Shown here: piece after piece, positions 8,824 to 17,301 of the stretch | Numbering within the stretch: position 1 is the first letter of the stretch | Layout: each line of letters begins with the position of its first letter | Assembly (NCBI GenBank): GCA_964540535.1 | Contig: CAZIMO010000001.1 | Span: forward strand, 239,925-303,924 | Reading direction: 5' to 3' | Length of the DNA stretch: 64,000 nucleotides | Source of the DNA: Fimenecus sp964540535 | GTDB lineage: Bacteria > Bacillota > Clostridia > Oscillospirales > Acutalibacteraceae | Program-made: the position numbers and the translations under genes | Notes under the pieces: model-generated | What the model saw: only the letters and a program-made list of their open reading frames with translations | Databases searched by the model: none | What the model was told of the DNA's origin: nothing

Positions 8824-8858
8824 AAATGCGGTACAGCCGAAAGACTGTGCCGCATTTT
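8824..8858. terminator. Bidirectional terminator between convergent genes
   Basis: AAATGCGGTACAG (8824-8836) pairs with CTGTGCCGCATTT (8845-8857), one mismatch. A-rich before and T-rich after, so it can serve both the membrane-protein gene and the convergent uxaA. Confidence 0.8.
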
Positions 8859-8877
8859 GTGTTTATATAACTGCTTT

Positions 8878-10251
8878 TTACAGAATTACTCCGTCTTTAA
8901 AAATTGCAATTTCACGGTAACCGTTAATTTCATTTTTAGTTTCTTTGCCGTTTGCCGTTTCAACGATAAGCGTTAACAAATCATTGTCACAATTAGTATT
9001 AAGACATTCACCTGCATTAAAGTCAATCCAATTTGATTTTCTTTCGGCAAGGCTTGTATTTGTTGAAATTTTGACAGTAGGCACGGGCGCGCCGAGGGGT
9101 GTTCCCCTGCCTGTTGTGAATAATATCAAGTGACATCCAACAGCGGTTAAATTTGTTATTGCAACAATATCGTTGCCGGGACCGTTAAGCAGATTAAGAC
9201 CCGATTGTTCAGCAAAATCCCCGTAATCAAGCACGGCAGTTATCGGCGCTTTACCGCCCTTTTGAACACAGCCGAGTGACTTTTCTTCAAGGGTAGTAAT
9301 ACCGCCCTCTTTATTACCCGGTGATGGATTTTCACTTACCGGCTGATTGTGGCTGATAAAATATTTTTTACATCCGTTAATCATAGCGACAGCTTTGCCG
9401 AACACATTTTCATTAACGCATCTGTTCATCAATAATTGTTCCGCGCCGAACATTTCGGGCACTTCGGTTAACACTGCCGTACCGCCCATTGCTGTTATTT
9501 TATCGGTAATTCTGCCCGCAAGCGGATTAGCGGTAATTCCCGAAAGTCCGTCACTGCCGCCGCATTTAAGACCGATTTTAAGCTTTGAAATGGGAACATC
9601 AGTTCTAATATCGGATTTTGCCTGTTCCTGCAATTCAGTTATAATTTTTATACCTTCTGCTATTTCATCTTCGCTGTCTTGACAGTTGAGAAATCTAATT
9701 CTTTCTTCGTCATATTCGCCGAGAAATTTTTTTAGCCGGGTAATATTATTGTTTTCACAGCCAAGTCCAAGCACAAGCACACCGCCTGCGTTGGGGTGTT
9801 TTATGAGTCCGCATAAAATCTGCTGTGTGTGCAAATGGTCATCGCCAAGCTGACTGCATCCGTAAGGGTGAGTAAAACAAAATGCCCCTGTTTTTTCAGC
9901 AAGCTTTTGCGCAATTTTATTGACGCAACCCACTGTATTAACAATCCAAATATCGTTTCTGATGCCTATATCGCTGTTTTTGCGGATATATGCAGAAACC
10001 ATCAAGGGTTCACAGCTTTCTGCGGTTGTTATATTCGGAGTATATGTATATTGAAGCTCGCCAAAAAGGGCAGTTTTGAGATTATGGCTGTGAATATGCT
10101 CGCCGTTTTTGATGTTTTCACTTGCGATACCGATAGGGAAACCGTATTTTATTATCGGTTCGCCCTTTAAAATGTCTTTTAAGGCATATTTGTGACCGTT
10201 ATCTAATGATACACGAACATTATCCTTTTCATCAATTACGATAAAACCCAT
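8878..10251 (-). CDS. uxaA: Altronate dehydratase (UxaA family)
   Basis: 457 residues. Dehydrates D-altronate to 2-keto-3-deoxygluconate in galacturonate breakdown. N-terminal SAF-type domain (about residues 1-95, with NGHKYALKDI and GEHIHSHNLKTALFGE), then the galactarate/altronate dehydratase core with FTHPYGCSQLGDDH, LGLGCENN, LKIGLKCGGSDGLSG and, near the end, CLNTNCDN. Cysteines in the core fit the iron-dependent family. I chose the ATG at 10251 because AGAGAGG lies upstream and the SAF domain begins at once; a longer frame reaches 10338 but overlaps uxaB heavily. The gene overlaps the end of uxaB by 16 bases, so they are translationally coupled. Slightly shorter than E. coli UxaA (about 495). 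Confidence 0.92.
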   Translation of the reverse strand: MGFIVIDEKDNVRVSLDNGHKYALKDILKGEPIIKYGFPIGIASENIKNGEHIHSHNLKTALFGELQYTYTPNITTAESCEPLMVSAYIRKNSDIGIRNDIWIVNTVGCVNKIAQKLAEKTGAFCFTHPYGCSQLGDDHLHTQQILCGLIKHPNAGGVLVLGLGCENNNITRLKKFLGEYDEERIRFLNCQDSEDEIAEGIKIITELQEQAKSDIRTDVPISKLKIGLKCGGSDGLSGITANPLAGRITDKITAMGGTAVLTEVPEMFGAEQLLMNRCVNENVFGKAVAMINGCKKYFISHNQPVSENPSPGNKEGGITTLEEKSLGCVQKGGKAPITAVLDYGDFAEQSGLNLLNGPGNDIVAITNLTAVGCHLILFTTGRGTPLGAPVPTVKISTNTSLAERKSNWIDFNAGECLNTNCDNDLLTLIVETANGKETKNEINGYREIAIFKDGVIL

Positions 10252-11561
10252 TTTATTGCCTCTCTTATTCCCAAGCTGTGTATTGTATTTAAACTTTCTC
10301 CAACTGTGCCGAGCATATCCGATAAATCGTATCCCCACAAATCTGCATTTGCAAGAATTGCTTTTACATCATTTCCTTTTATGTATTCAACAGTATCTAC
10401 ACTGTCCTGGGGAGTTTGAGTTTTGTAATATTCAATAAGACAGGCAAGTGAAAATACAAGCGATTTCGGGTAACAACCGTTTGCATTTTTATAATCAAGC
10501 ATTGTGGGCAACACACGAACAGAAAATTTACTGACGGAATTGAGCGAAATTGATTTTAACTGATGCTTGATATACGGATTTGCGAACCGTTCAAGCACAG
10601 CATTTGCAAAAGCGAGGTTACCGTCATTTTCGCCGAGAACAGGGATAATATATTTGAATAAATTAGTTTTCAAATATCCGCTTATCAGCTCATCGTTAAG
10701 ACATTCGCCGACAGTTTCAAAACCGCAAAGCATAGCAGGAAATACCGTTGATGTGTGAGCGCCATTCAGCACACGCACCTTGCGTTTCTTGTACGGTGAA
10801 ACATCGTCAGTCCACACAACATTAAAGCCTGCTTTTTGAAGGGGTAATTCATTTTCAAAATTACCCTCGATAACCCAAAGATGAAAAATTTCGGCTGTAT
10901 CAAGCAATCTATCGGTATATCCGATTTCTCGGCAAAGTGTTTCAGCCTCGTCTTTCGGATAACCTGTAACAATTCTGTCTACCAGAGTGTTGCAGAATGT
11001 ATTTTCCTGTGTTATCCAATTACAGAAATTCTCGCCCAAATCCCACTGCTTTGCATACTTTAACACGCATTTTTCCAGCTCTTTACCGTTGTTATCAATC
11101 AGCTCACAGGCAAGAATAACAAATCCGTTAAGTCCCGCTTTAAATCTTTCGTATAACAACTGCGTTAATTTTGCAGGGAAAGCTTTTGCAGGTTTATCGC
11201 TGAACTGATTATCAGCAACATACTCAATGCCTGCCTCGGTTGTATTTGAAATGATAAATCTGAAATCGGGATTGTGAGCAAGCGCAAGATAACTCTCAAA
11301 ATCTGCATAAGGATTTAACGCACGGCTTATTACATTAACCTCTGTATGCTCGCAAACCTCTGTATCGTTTTCAATACCGCGAAGATACAAATTGTATTTG
11401 CCGTTTTGCTCATTTAAGACATCAACTGATTTTGAATTTGTGGGAGATACAATTACGATTTTACCGTTATAAAGCCCCTGTTTATTCATTTCATCAATAA
11501 ATGCGTCTGCAAATCCGCGCAAAAAATTACCTGTGCCGAACTGTATTACTGTTTCTCTCAT
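10236..11561 (-). CDS. uxaB: Tagaturonate reductase / altronate oxidoreductase
   Basis: 441 residues of the mannitol dehydrogenase family. Starts with the Rossmann motif FGTGNFLRGFADAF. Downstream are SNTTEAGI and the catalytic-type region VRVLNGAHTSTVFPAMLCG, typical of UxaB. The enzyme interconverts D-tagaturonate and D-altronate with NAD(H) and feeds UxaA. The order uxaB-uxaA with overlap indicates one transcript. No uxaC, transporter or KDG kinase gene is adjacent, so the rest of the pathway must be elsewhere. UxuB-type fructuronate reductase is the main alternative but is less likely beside UxaA. Confidence 0.92.
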   Translation of the reverse strand: MRETVIQFGTGNFLRGFADAFIDEMNKQGLYNGKIVIVSPTNSKSVDVLNEQNGKYNLYLRGIENDTEVCEHTEVNVISRALNPYADFESYLALAHNPDFRFIISNTTEAGIEYVADNQFSDKPAKAFPAKLTQLLYERFKAGLNGFVILACELIDNNGKELEKCVLKYAKQWDLGENFCNWITQENTFCNTLVDRIVTGYPKDEAETLCREIGYTDRLLDTAEIFHLWVIEGNFENELPLQKAGFNVVWTDDVSPYKKRKVRVLNGAHTSTVFPAMLCGFETVGECLNDELISGYLKTNLFKYIIPVLGENDGNLAFANAVLERFANPYIKHQLKSISLNSVSKFSVRVLPTMLDYKNANGCYPKSLVFSLACLIEYYKTQTPQDSVDTVEYIKGNDVKAILANADLWGYDLSDMLGTVGESLNTIHSLGIREAIKWVLS

Positions 11562-11627
11562 AAAACTTAATCCTATCTTTTAAAATATTAGCAAACAGCT
11601 GTCTTAAAAGCACTTAAATATGATAAT

Positions 11628-11656
11628 ATTCTATATCAATGCAAAAGTATTTTCAA
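11628..11656 (-). promoter_or_regulatory. Promoter of uxaB-uxaA
   Basis: Read on the minus strand: TTGAAA (11651-11656), 17-base spacer, TAGAAT (11628-11633). No catabolite-repression site was confidently identified by eye. Confidence 0.6.
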
Positions 11657-11702
11657 GCGGTAAAATTAAATTAAGCTTTCTGAAACTGTATATGTCAAAG
11701 CA

Positions 11703-11754
11703 AAATGCCGTAACGGACGGTTTTGATTAAATTCAAAAACCCATTACGGCATTT
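11703..11754 (-). terminator. Hairpin downstream of the small membrane-protein gene
   Basis: AAATGCCGTAACGG (11703-11716) pairs with CCATTACGGCATTT (11741-11754), one wobble, 24-nt loop. The minus-strand tail is not T-rich, so termination strength is uncertain. The 250 bases between uxaB and the next gene otherwise hold only the uxaB promoter. Confidence 0.45.
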
Positions 11755-11814
11755 AATATTACTTATTCTTTTTATTATCTGTCTTAATAAATATGGCAAT
11801 TACTGCATCTTTAG

Positions 11815-12276
11815 TCAAAGCAATTGCAAACACATATTGCGTATTTCCGGTATATCATGATTGCTTTTTTCAGCCCATTCTGCATGCAATTGTTTAGACT
11901 TTTTTATTTTACGTACTCTAAACGCTATTATAGCTGCTCCCGGTAAAACATAAAAGATAATTCCGATTATGGTCAATATTCCCCAAATTATGCCATAAGT
12001 TTCTACATACGGTTCACTGTTAATTATACTCCAATATTTTTCTTCTAATTCAGTTAACTGTTTATAATTTGGAATAGATGTATCTCTTTGAAACATCAAA
12101 TTGATATAGTGAGTTTTCTCTGTAACCGAATACAAACTTCCTCCGCTATTTTCTATATGGGAATTTTCAGACCGTATCTCCTGATTACTCTTAAGAACCC
12201 AGCCAAATTGCTCATAAGTTCTAATCATATCAATTTCTTCATTTGGATGAACTTTTGCTGATGTACTTTCAATCAT
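11815..12276 (-). CDS. Small membrane protein of unknown function
   Basis: 153 residues. A mostly polar N-terminal 100 residues is followed by one long hydrophobic segment (YGIIWGILTIIGIIFYVLPGAAIIAF, about residues 95-120, possibly two short helices) and a basic cytoplasmic-looking tail (RVRKIKKSK). No family recognised. It is transcribed from a near-consensus promoter that overlaps two palindromes and is divergent from a small HTH regulator. That arrangement suggests control by that regulator. Confidence 0.65.
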   Translation of the reverse strand: MIESTSAKVHPNEEIDMIRTYEQFGWVLKSNQEIRSENSHIENSGGSLYSVTEKTHYINLMFQRDTSIPNYKQLTELEEKYWSIINSEPYVETYGIIWGILTIIGIIFYVLPGAAIIAFRVRKIKKSKQLHAEWAEKSNHDIPEIRNMCLQLL

Positions 12277-12297
12277 AGTTTTTTCTTCTCCTTTTAC

Positions 12298-12371
12298 ACA
12301 TCTCAGATGTATTATTTATCATATTATACACATTATAGATGTAAATGTCAATACACTTTTTAGGTGTATTG
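12298..12371 (-). promoter_or_regulatory. Divergent promoter/operator region with repeated palindromes
   Basis: On the minus strand TTGACA (12346-12351), 17-base spacer, TATAAT (12323-12328): a perfect promoter for the membrane-protein gene. Two similar palindromes of the form ACAT-N5-ATGT lie at 12298-12310 and 12330-12342, the second inside the promoter spacer. A third inverted repeat, CAATACAC (12349-12356) and GTGTATTG (12364-12371), overlaps the -35 box and precedes the HTH gene. These are plausible operators for the adjacent HTH protein. Confidence 0.6.
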
Positions 12372-12393
12372 TAATATAAACTCGGTGATTATA

Positions 12394-12597
12394 ATGTACT
12401 ATAAAAGAATACGAGAACTGCGTGAGGACAACGATAAAAAGCAAAAGGACATTGCCAAACTGCTTAACACTACCCAACAGCATTACAGCAGAATAGAAAA
12501 AGGACTAACAGAAATTACGGCTGACCGCATTGTCATTTTGGCAAAATACTACTGTGTAAGTACCGATTATATTCTAGGCTTGTCAGATATAAAATAA
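12394..12597 (+). CDS. Small XRE-family HTH regulator
   Basis: 67 residues consisting almost only of a helix-turn-helix domain: KQKDIAKLLNTTQQHYSRIEKG is the HTH core, followed by AKYYCVSTDYILGLSD, a standard ending for this class. I use the ATG at 12394 because the domain begins there and GGTGATT precedes it; an upstream in-frame GTG at 12364 falls inside an operator-like repeat. It is divergent from the membrane-protein gene and probably binds the palindromes between them, regulating both. Confidence 0.85.
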   Translation: MYYKRIRELREDNDKKQKDIAKLLNTTQQHYSRIEKGLTEITADRIVILAKYYCVSTDYILGLSDIK

Positions 12598-12612
12598 TTT
12601 TACAGCATAACA

Positions 12613-12641
12613 AAAAAGCGGAGAGTTACTCTCCGCTTTTT
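12613..12641. terminator. Bidirectional terminator between the HTH gene and clpC
   Basis: AAAAAGCGGAGAG (12613-12625), TTA loop with flanking bases, CTCTCCGCTTTTT (12629-12641). Perfect 13-bp arms; serves both converging genes. Confidence 0.88.
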
Positions 12642-12676
12642 CTTATAAAAATCTTGTTAGTTTGAAAATACCGTGT

Positions 12677-15106
12677 TTATTCAAATCTCAACTCGCCGTT
12701 TTCGTTGCAGGAGCAGTAGTAAGATTTTCCTTTTTCAACAGTTTTATCAAGGATTTTTTCAGAAAGCACATCTTCAATTTTAGTCTGAATAGCACGCTTT
12801 AAGGGTCTTGCTCCGTAAAGCTTATCAAAGCCTGCTTTTGCCACAAAATCTGTAACAGAATCATCGAAAGTCATAGTAATTTCAATATCTGCCATTCGTT
12901 TTTCAAGTCCTTTAAGAAGATTTTTGGCAATCTGCTTGATGTTTTCTTCAGTAAGTCTGTTGAAAACAATAATATCGTCAACTCGGTTTAAAAATTCGGG
13001 GCGGAATGTGTTTTTCAGCTCGCCCATAACCGATTCTTTAATTCGCTCCTGCGACGCAGAGCCTTTTTCTTCGGTAAAACCGAACGACGCTTTTTCTTCG
13101 GTAATCATTCTTGCGCCCACATTAGAAGTCATTATGATTACGCAGTTTTTAAAATCCACTCTCCTGCCCTGTGAATCTGTTAAAATACCGTCATCGAGAA
13201 TTTGCAAAAGCATATTGAAAACATCGGGGTGCGCCTTTTCAATTTCATCGAACAACACTACCGAATAAGGCTTTCTGCGGATTTTTTCAGTGAGCTGACC
13301 GCCCTCGTCAAAACCGACATATCCCGGAGGCGAACCGATAAGCTTTGAAACAGTGTGTTTTTCCATAAATTCGGACATATCAAGACGAATCATAGCGTTT
13401 TCATCTCCGAATAATGCCTCTGCAAGAGCCTTTGTAACCTCGGTTTTACCCACACCTGTGGGACCGCAGAAAATGAATGATCCGATTGGTCGCTTGGGGT
13501 CTTTAAGACCTGCCCTGCCCCTGCGGATTGCCCTTGCTATTGCAGAAACTGCCGTATCCTGCCCCACAATTCGCTTGTGAAGCTCATCCTCCATTTTAAG
13601 AAGTCTTTCGCTTTCGGCTTCAGTCATTTGCGTTACGGGAACACCTGTCCAATTAGATACAATTTCGGCAATTTCCTGTTCGGTTACAGCCAAATCTCGG
13701 TTACTGTCTGATGACTGCCACTTTGCTTTTTCGGTATTATATTTCTGCTGAAGCTCTTTTTCTTCATCACGCAAAGCAGCGGCACGCTCAAAATTCTGCT
13801 GATTTACCGCCATCTCTTTTTCCGCTGAAAGCTTTTGAATTTTTGCTTCAAGTTCTTTAATTTCAGGCGGAGCGGTATATGATTTAAGCCTTACCTTTGA
13901 TGCGGCTTCGTCAATCAAATCTATCGCTTTATCCGGCAAAAACCTGTCGCCAATATAGCGTGTTGAAAGGGTTACGGCACTTTTTATTGCCTCGTCGGTA
14001 ATTTTCACCTTATGGTGAGCCTCATATTTATCACGAATACCTTTTAAAATTTCAACTGCGTCTTCTGTGCTTGGCTCGCCCACTGTTACGGGTTGAAAAC
14101 GGCGTTCAAGAGCCGCATCTTTTTCAATATTTTTACGGTATTCATCAATAGTGGTAGCACCGATTACCTGCAACTCACCGCGGGCAAGCGAAGGCTTTAA
14201 AATATTTGCCGCATCAACAGCGCCCTCGGCACTGCCTGTACCGATAAGGGTATGAACCTCATCAATGAAAAGGATAATATCATTAGAATTCTTAACCTCA
14301 TCGATAATGCCTTTTATGCGTTCCTCAAAATCTCCGCGGTATTTTGTGCCTGCAACCATACCTGTTAAATCAAGTGACACAATGCGTTTGTCTGCAAGCA
14401 ATTCAGGAACTTGACCGGTAGCAATGCGAAGCGCCAAGCCCTCTGCAATTGCGGTTTTGCCTACGCCGGGTTCACCGATTAAGCATGGGTTATTCTTTGT
14501 GCGTCTGCTCAAAATCTGAATTACACGCTGAATTTCGTTTCCTCTGCCTATTACCGGGTCGATTTTGTTCTCTTTTGCCAATGCGGTTAAATCGCGTGAA
14601 AATTTAGCAAGCAGGCTTTTATCGTTTTTAGAATTATCCTTTCCGTATTTGCTGTTACTGCCTTTACTGCCGCCAACGGTATTTGCCAATTCTTTTAACA
14701 GCGCCTGCGGACTTACACCTGCGATAGACAAAAGCTCGCAAGCGTAGCCATTGCCCTCACGGCAGGTTGAAATAAGCAGATGCTCTGTACCTGCAAGGCT
14801 TTGCTTCATAGATGTGCTTAACACGATTGCGCCCTCAATAATATGCTTACTGCGCGGTGTAAAATCTGACGGCTGAAGCTCTGTTGGCATACCTGCGCCA
14901 ACTTGTGAACGAAGAAGCTCGTATATTTTTTTGTAGGTCACACCTTTTGCTGCAAGAATTTTACCTGCAACGGAATCTGCGCTGTCTAACAATCCCAATA
15001 AAATATGCTCACTGCCTATATATGTGTGTCCTAAATCTTCGGCAACTTCAACGGCTTTGTTAAGCGCCGAATTTGCTTTTTCTGTAAAGCCTGTAAAGTT
15101 ATACAT
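12677..15106 (-). CDS. clpC: ATP-dependent Clp protease ATPase subunit ClpC
   Basis: 809 residues, normal for ClpC. N-terminal Clp_N double repeat (about 1-150), D1 AAA+ module with Walker A GEPGVGKT and Walker B ILFIDEVHTL, a coiled-coil middle domain with a UVR-type segment (NFERAAALRDEEKEL), D2 AAA+ module with GPTGVGKTEVTKALAE and VVLFDEIEKAHP, and the C-terminal D2-small domain. ClpC unfolds substrates for ClpP and, in Firmicutes, degrades arginine-phosphorylated proteins marked by McsB. Last gene of ctsR-mcsA-mcsB-clpC and thus under CtsR control. A good ribosome binding site (AGGTGAAT) precedes the ATG. Confidence 0.97.
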   Translation of the reverse strand: MYNFTGFTEKANSALNKAVEVAEDLGHTYIGSEHILLGLLDSADSVAGKILAAKGVTYKKIYELLRSQVGAGMPTELQPSDFTPRSKHIIEGAIVLSTSMKQSLAGTEHLLISTCREGNGYACELLSIAGVSPQALLKELANTVGGSKGSNSKYGKDNSKNDKSLLAKFSRDLTALAKENKIDPVIGRGNEIQRVIQILSRRTKNNPCLIGEPGVGKTAIAEGLALRIATGQVPELLADKRIVSLDLTGMVAGTKYRGDFEERIKGIIDEVKNSNDIILFIDEVHTLIGTGSAEGAVDAANILKPSLARGELQVIGATTIDEYRKNIEKDAALERRFQPVTVGEPSTEDAVEILKGIRDKYEAHHKVKITDEAIKSAVTLSTRYIGDRFLPDKAIDLIDEAASKVRLKSYTAPPEIKELEAKIQKLSAEKEMAVNQQNFERAAALRDEEKELQQKYNTEKAKWQSSDSNRDLAVTEQEIAEIVSNWTGVPVTQMTEAESERLLKMEDELHKRIVGQDTAVSAIARAIRRGRAGLKDPKRPIGSFIFCGPTGVGKTEVTKALAEALFGDENAMIRLDMSEFMEKHTVSKLIGSPPGYVGFDEGGQLTEKIRRKPYSVVLFDEIEKAHPDVFNMLLQILDDGILTDSQGRRVDFKNCVIIMTSNVGARMITEEKASFGFTEEKGSASQERIKESVMGELKNTFRPEFLNRVDDIIVFNRLTEENIKQIAKNLLKGLEKRMADIEITMTFDDSVTDFVAKAGFDKLYGARPLKRAIQTKIEDVLSEKILDKTVEKGKSYYCSCNENGELRFE

Positions 15107-15145
15107 TAAAATTCACCTCATTCATTATAAATATTGAGAAGCATT

Positions 15146-16153
15146 TTATCCTAATTTTGCTCTTACCTCTGCCGCTCTTATCGCATCTCTCTCCTGCGAA
15201 GCAAGCCGCTGACCTGCGCGGGCATTTATTGTTGCAGGCTGCATTGAAACCATAAGCTCATTTACTGTTTCAAGAGGTACACTTATTTTGCCCGAAACTG
15301 AGCCGAGACGTACCAAGGATAAATTTTCCATAAGTTCGTTTGAGTTTAAAAGTCTTGCCCATTTTAAAATTCCGCAGGCTCTGAAAATTCTGTCCTCTGT
15401 TACAGGGTCTTTAAGAAGTTCTTCACGCGCGGCTCTTTCTTGAGCGCAAAGCTGAAGTGTTATTGCTTTAAGATTTTTGATTGCAAATTCTTCTGAAATA
15501 CCGAGAGTAATCTGATTGCTTAATTGATACATATCGCCCACAGCGCCTGTTCCCTCACCGAAAGCACCGCGGAAAGTAAGTCCGAGCTTTGAAACGGTAT
15601 TGATAAGTCTGTGAATTTGACCGCTCATTGTAAGCGCAGGCAAATGGAGCATTACAGACGCACGCATACCTGTACCGAGATTTGTGGGGCATTGTGTAAG
15701 ATAGCCTATTCGCTCATCAAAAGCAAAATTGAACTTTTCGCCGAGAGCATTATCAATTTCGTCGGCAACGGAATATGCTTCGTCAAGAGCAAATCCGGAT
15801 TTCATAACTTGAATTCTGATATGATCCTCTTCGCAAAGCATAATACTAATATCCTCTTCCTGCGAAATAAGCAATGCTCTGCCGTCAGCGTCAGAGGCAA
15901 ATTCGGGGCTGATAATATGACGCTCTGCCATTGAAGCGGCTTCAAAGCGCGCAAGAGTTTTCATCTCTTTATAATCAAGCCCAAATTTATTATTGCTCTC
16001 AACGGCCTCTTTAATCAGCATATTCAGTTCAGTACGGCTTTTAGTATTCAATTTATTCGGGAACGGATATTCCGCAATATTTCTCGCAAGGCGAATGCGT
16101 GTACTTACAACAATATCACTCTGCTCGCCTGCCCCTATATACCATTTACTCAT
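15146..16153 (-). CDS. mcsB: Protein-arginine kinase McsB
   Basis: 335 residues of the phosphagen-kinase fold. The start is the ATG at 16153, preceded by AAGGAGGG, and it gives the expected MSKWYIG opening; the frame continues upstream inside mcsA but has no support. Visible motifs: VVSTRIRLARN (nucleotide-binding arginines), CPTNLGTGMRASVMLHLPAL (catalytic region), GAVGDMYQLSNQITLG, and RDAIRA near the C terminus, the RDxxRA motif known to sense phosphoarginine. McsB phosphorylates arginines on CtsR and unfolded proteins, inactivating CtsR and targeting proteins to ClpCP. It overlaps the end of mcsA by eight bases. Confidence 0.96.
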   Translation of the reverse strand: MSKWYIGAGEQSDIVVSTRIRLARNIAEYPFPNKLNTKSRTELNMLIKEAVESNNKFGLDYKEMKTLARFEAASMAERHIISPEFASDADGRALLISQEEDISIMLCEEDHIRIQVMKSGFALDEAYSVADEIDNALGEKFNFAFDERIGYLTQCPTNLGTGMRASVMLHLPALTMSGQIHRLINTVSKLGLTFRGAFGEGTGAVGDMYQLSNQITLGISEEFAIKNLKAITLQLCAQERAAREELLKDPVTEDRIFRACGILKWARLLNSNELMENLSLVRLGSVSGKISVPLETVNELMVSMQPATINARAGQRLASQERDAIRAAEVRAKLG

Positions 16154-16655
16154 TTTTGCCGCCCTCCTTAATCGCGTTAATTCTGTCACGAAGCTCTGCT
16201 GCTTTTTCAAAATTCTGATTTTCAATTGCCTCTTTAAGCTCTGTTTCAAGGCGAATCAAGCTGTCGGCAGGACTTGTGTTTTCTGACTGTCGGATATTCG
16301 GCACTTTTCCCTCATGACGTGTCTTGCCGTGTATTCTCTGCAAAGATGGCAGCAGCTTATCGTAAAAAGTACGGTAGCAATCGGCACAGCCTAATTTTCC
16401 GCTGTTCACGATATCGTTAAATGTATTTCCGCATTTTTCACAACGTATAGTTCTGGCAGTCAAACTGCTCTTTGCAGGCTCGCCGAATAACGAGCCGAGC
16501 AAATCGCTGAAAGTGTTTCCAAATCCTCCGAAAACATCTGTATAGCCCAATGCGCGGGCGCAGTCTGAACAAAGATGGGCTTCTGCCGCCTCACCGTTTA
16601 CAATTCTTTTAACATGGGTCGTGGCATCATATTTGCCGCAATTCTGACATAGCAT
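16146..16655 (-). CDS. mcsA: McsB activator McsA (zinc-finger, UVR domain)
   Basis: 169 residues. Four CxxC motifs (CQNC, CSDC, CEKC, CADC) form two treble-clef-like zinc sites in the first 110 residues, and a C-terminal UVR motif (NFEKAAELRDRINAI) follows. McsA stimulates McsB kinase activity and participates in CtsR control and metal/thiol stress sensing. Length and gene order match the Firmicute family. Separated from ctsR by 22 bases and overlapping mcsB. Confidence 0.95.
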   Translation of the reverse strand: MLCQNCGKYDATTHVKRIVNGEAAEAHLCSDCARALGYTDVFGGFGNTFSDLLGSLFGEPAKSSLTARTIRCEKCGNTFNDIVNSGKLGCADCYRTFYDKLLPSLQRIHGKTRHEGKVPNIRQSENTSPADSLIRLETELKEAIENQNFEKAAELRDRINAIKEGGKNE

Positions 16656-16677
16656 AAATTTTTCCTCCCTATAATTA

Positions 16678-17124
16678 TTAAAGTGTATTAAGTATCATTT
16701 GTTTAAATATTGACGCTCGTACAGCGTCGGCATATTCACGGGGAATATCACGGTACGGACTGCCTGTTAATGCCGATAAAAATATTTTAGCCGTTTTTTC
16801 GTCGGTAATGTCACGTTCATAAAGATTTTTTATATGAGCCCGCGCAGTATTTTCATCAAGGCTGTCGCCTATTGAATTAACAAGGTGCATTTTCAGCGAG
16901 CTTCTGTCATAGCTGGCTCTTGTAATTCTGATATATCCGCCGCCGCCCCGTCGGCTTTCAACAATGTAGCCGTGTTCGGGAGTAAACCGTGATGAAATTA
17001 CATAGTTTATCTGACTCGGAACGCAACCGATTTTCTGCGCAAGCTCGTTTCGCTGAATTTCTGTATAGCCGTCAGTTTCAAGCATATCGGAAATCATTGA
17101 AGCGATTATGTTGCTGATATTCAT
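16678..17124 (-). CDS. ctsR: Transcriptional repressor CtsR
   Basis: 148 residues, standard length. The N-terminal winged helix-turn-helix (NELAQKIGCVPSQINYVISSRF) is followed by the glycine-rich beta-wing RRGGGGYIRI. That wing carries the heat-sensing tetraglycine loop and the arginine that is the McsB target in Bacillus/Geobacillus. CtsR represses clp and class III heat-shock genes. It represses its own operon here through two operators at 17151-17221. First gene of the four-gene stress operon. Confidence 0.97.
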   Translation of the reverse strand: MNISNIIASMISDMLETDGYTEIQRNELAQKIGCVPSQINYVISSRFTPEHGYIVESRRGGGGYIRITRASYDRSSLKMHLVNSIGDSLDENTARAHIKNLYERDITDEKTAKIFLSALTGSPYRDIPREYADAVRASIFKQMILNTL

Positions 17125-17150
17125 ATTATTATCTCCTATTTAGGTTTGAC

Positions 17151-17221
17151 TTTGACTTTCTTTGACCTTTATAATTATTATAGACCTTATTTTTTCTTTG
17201 TCAAGGTCAAATAAAGTCAAA
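17151..17221 (-). promoter_or_regulatory. ctsR operon promoter flanked by two CtsR operators
   Basis: Minus-strand promoter TTGACA (17199-17204), 16-base spacer, TATAAT (17177-17182). Two matches to the CtsR heptad repeat RGTCAAA-NAN-RGTCAAA occur: GGTCAAAGAAAGTCAAA on the minus strand at 17151-17167 and GGTCAAATAAAGTCAAA on the plus strand at 17205-17221. A further AGTCAAA half-site abuts the first. They bracket the promoter from both sides in opposite orientation. Confidence 0.93.
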
Positions 17222-17249
17222 TTTTAAAAATTAACAAATAATTCATATT

Positions 17250-17297
17250 TTAAAAAACAATAAAAAGCGATGAACCTTACAAAAAAGTCCATCGCTT
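17250..17297 (-). terminator. Terminator of the dnaD-dnaI operon
   Basis: AAGCGATG (17265-17272) and CATCGCTT (17290-17297) form the stem; reading leftward the minus-strand tail is T-rich (opposite the A-run at 17252-17264). Confidence 0.75.
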
Positions 17298-17301
17298 CAC
17301 A

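Noticed and set aside
9829..10170. Open frames opposite uxaA, clpC, pheT and the defence genes
   Set aside because: They are antisense or frame-shifted shadows of well-supported genes with no ribosome binding site or family features.
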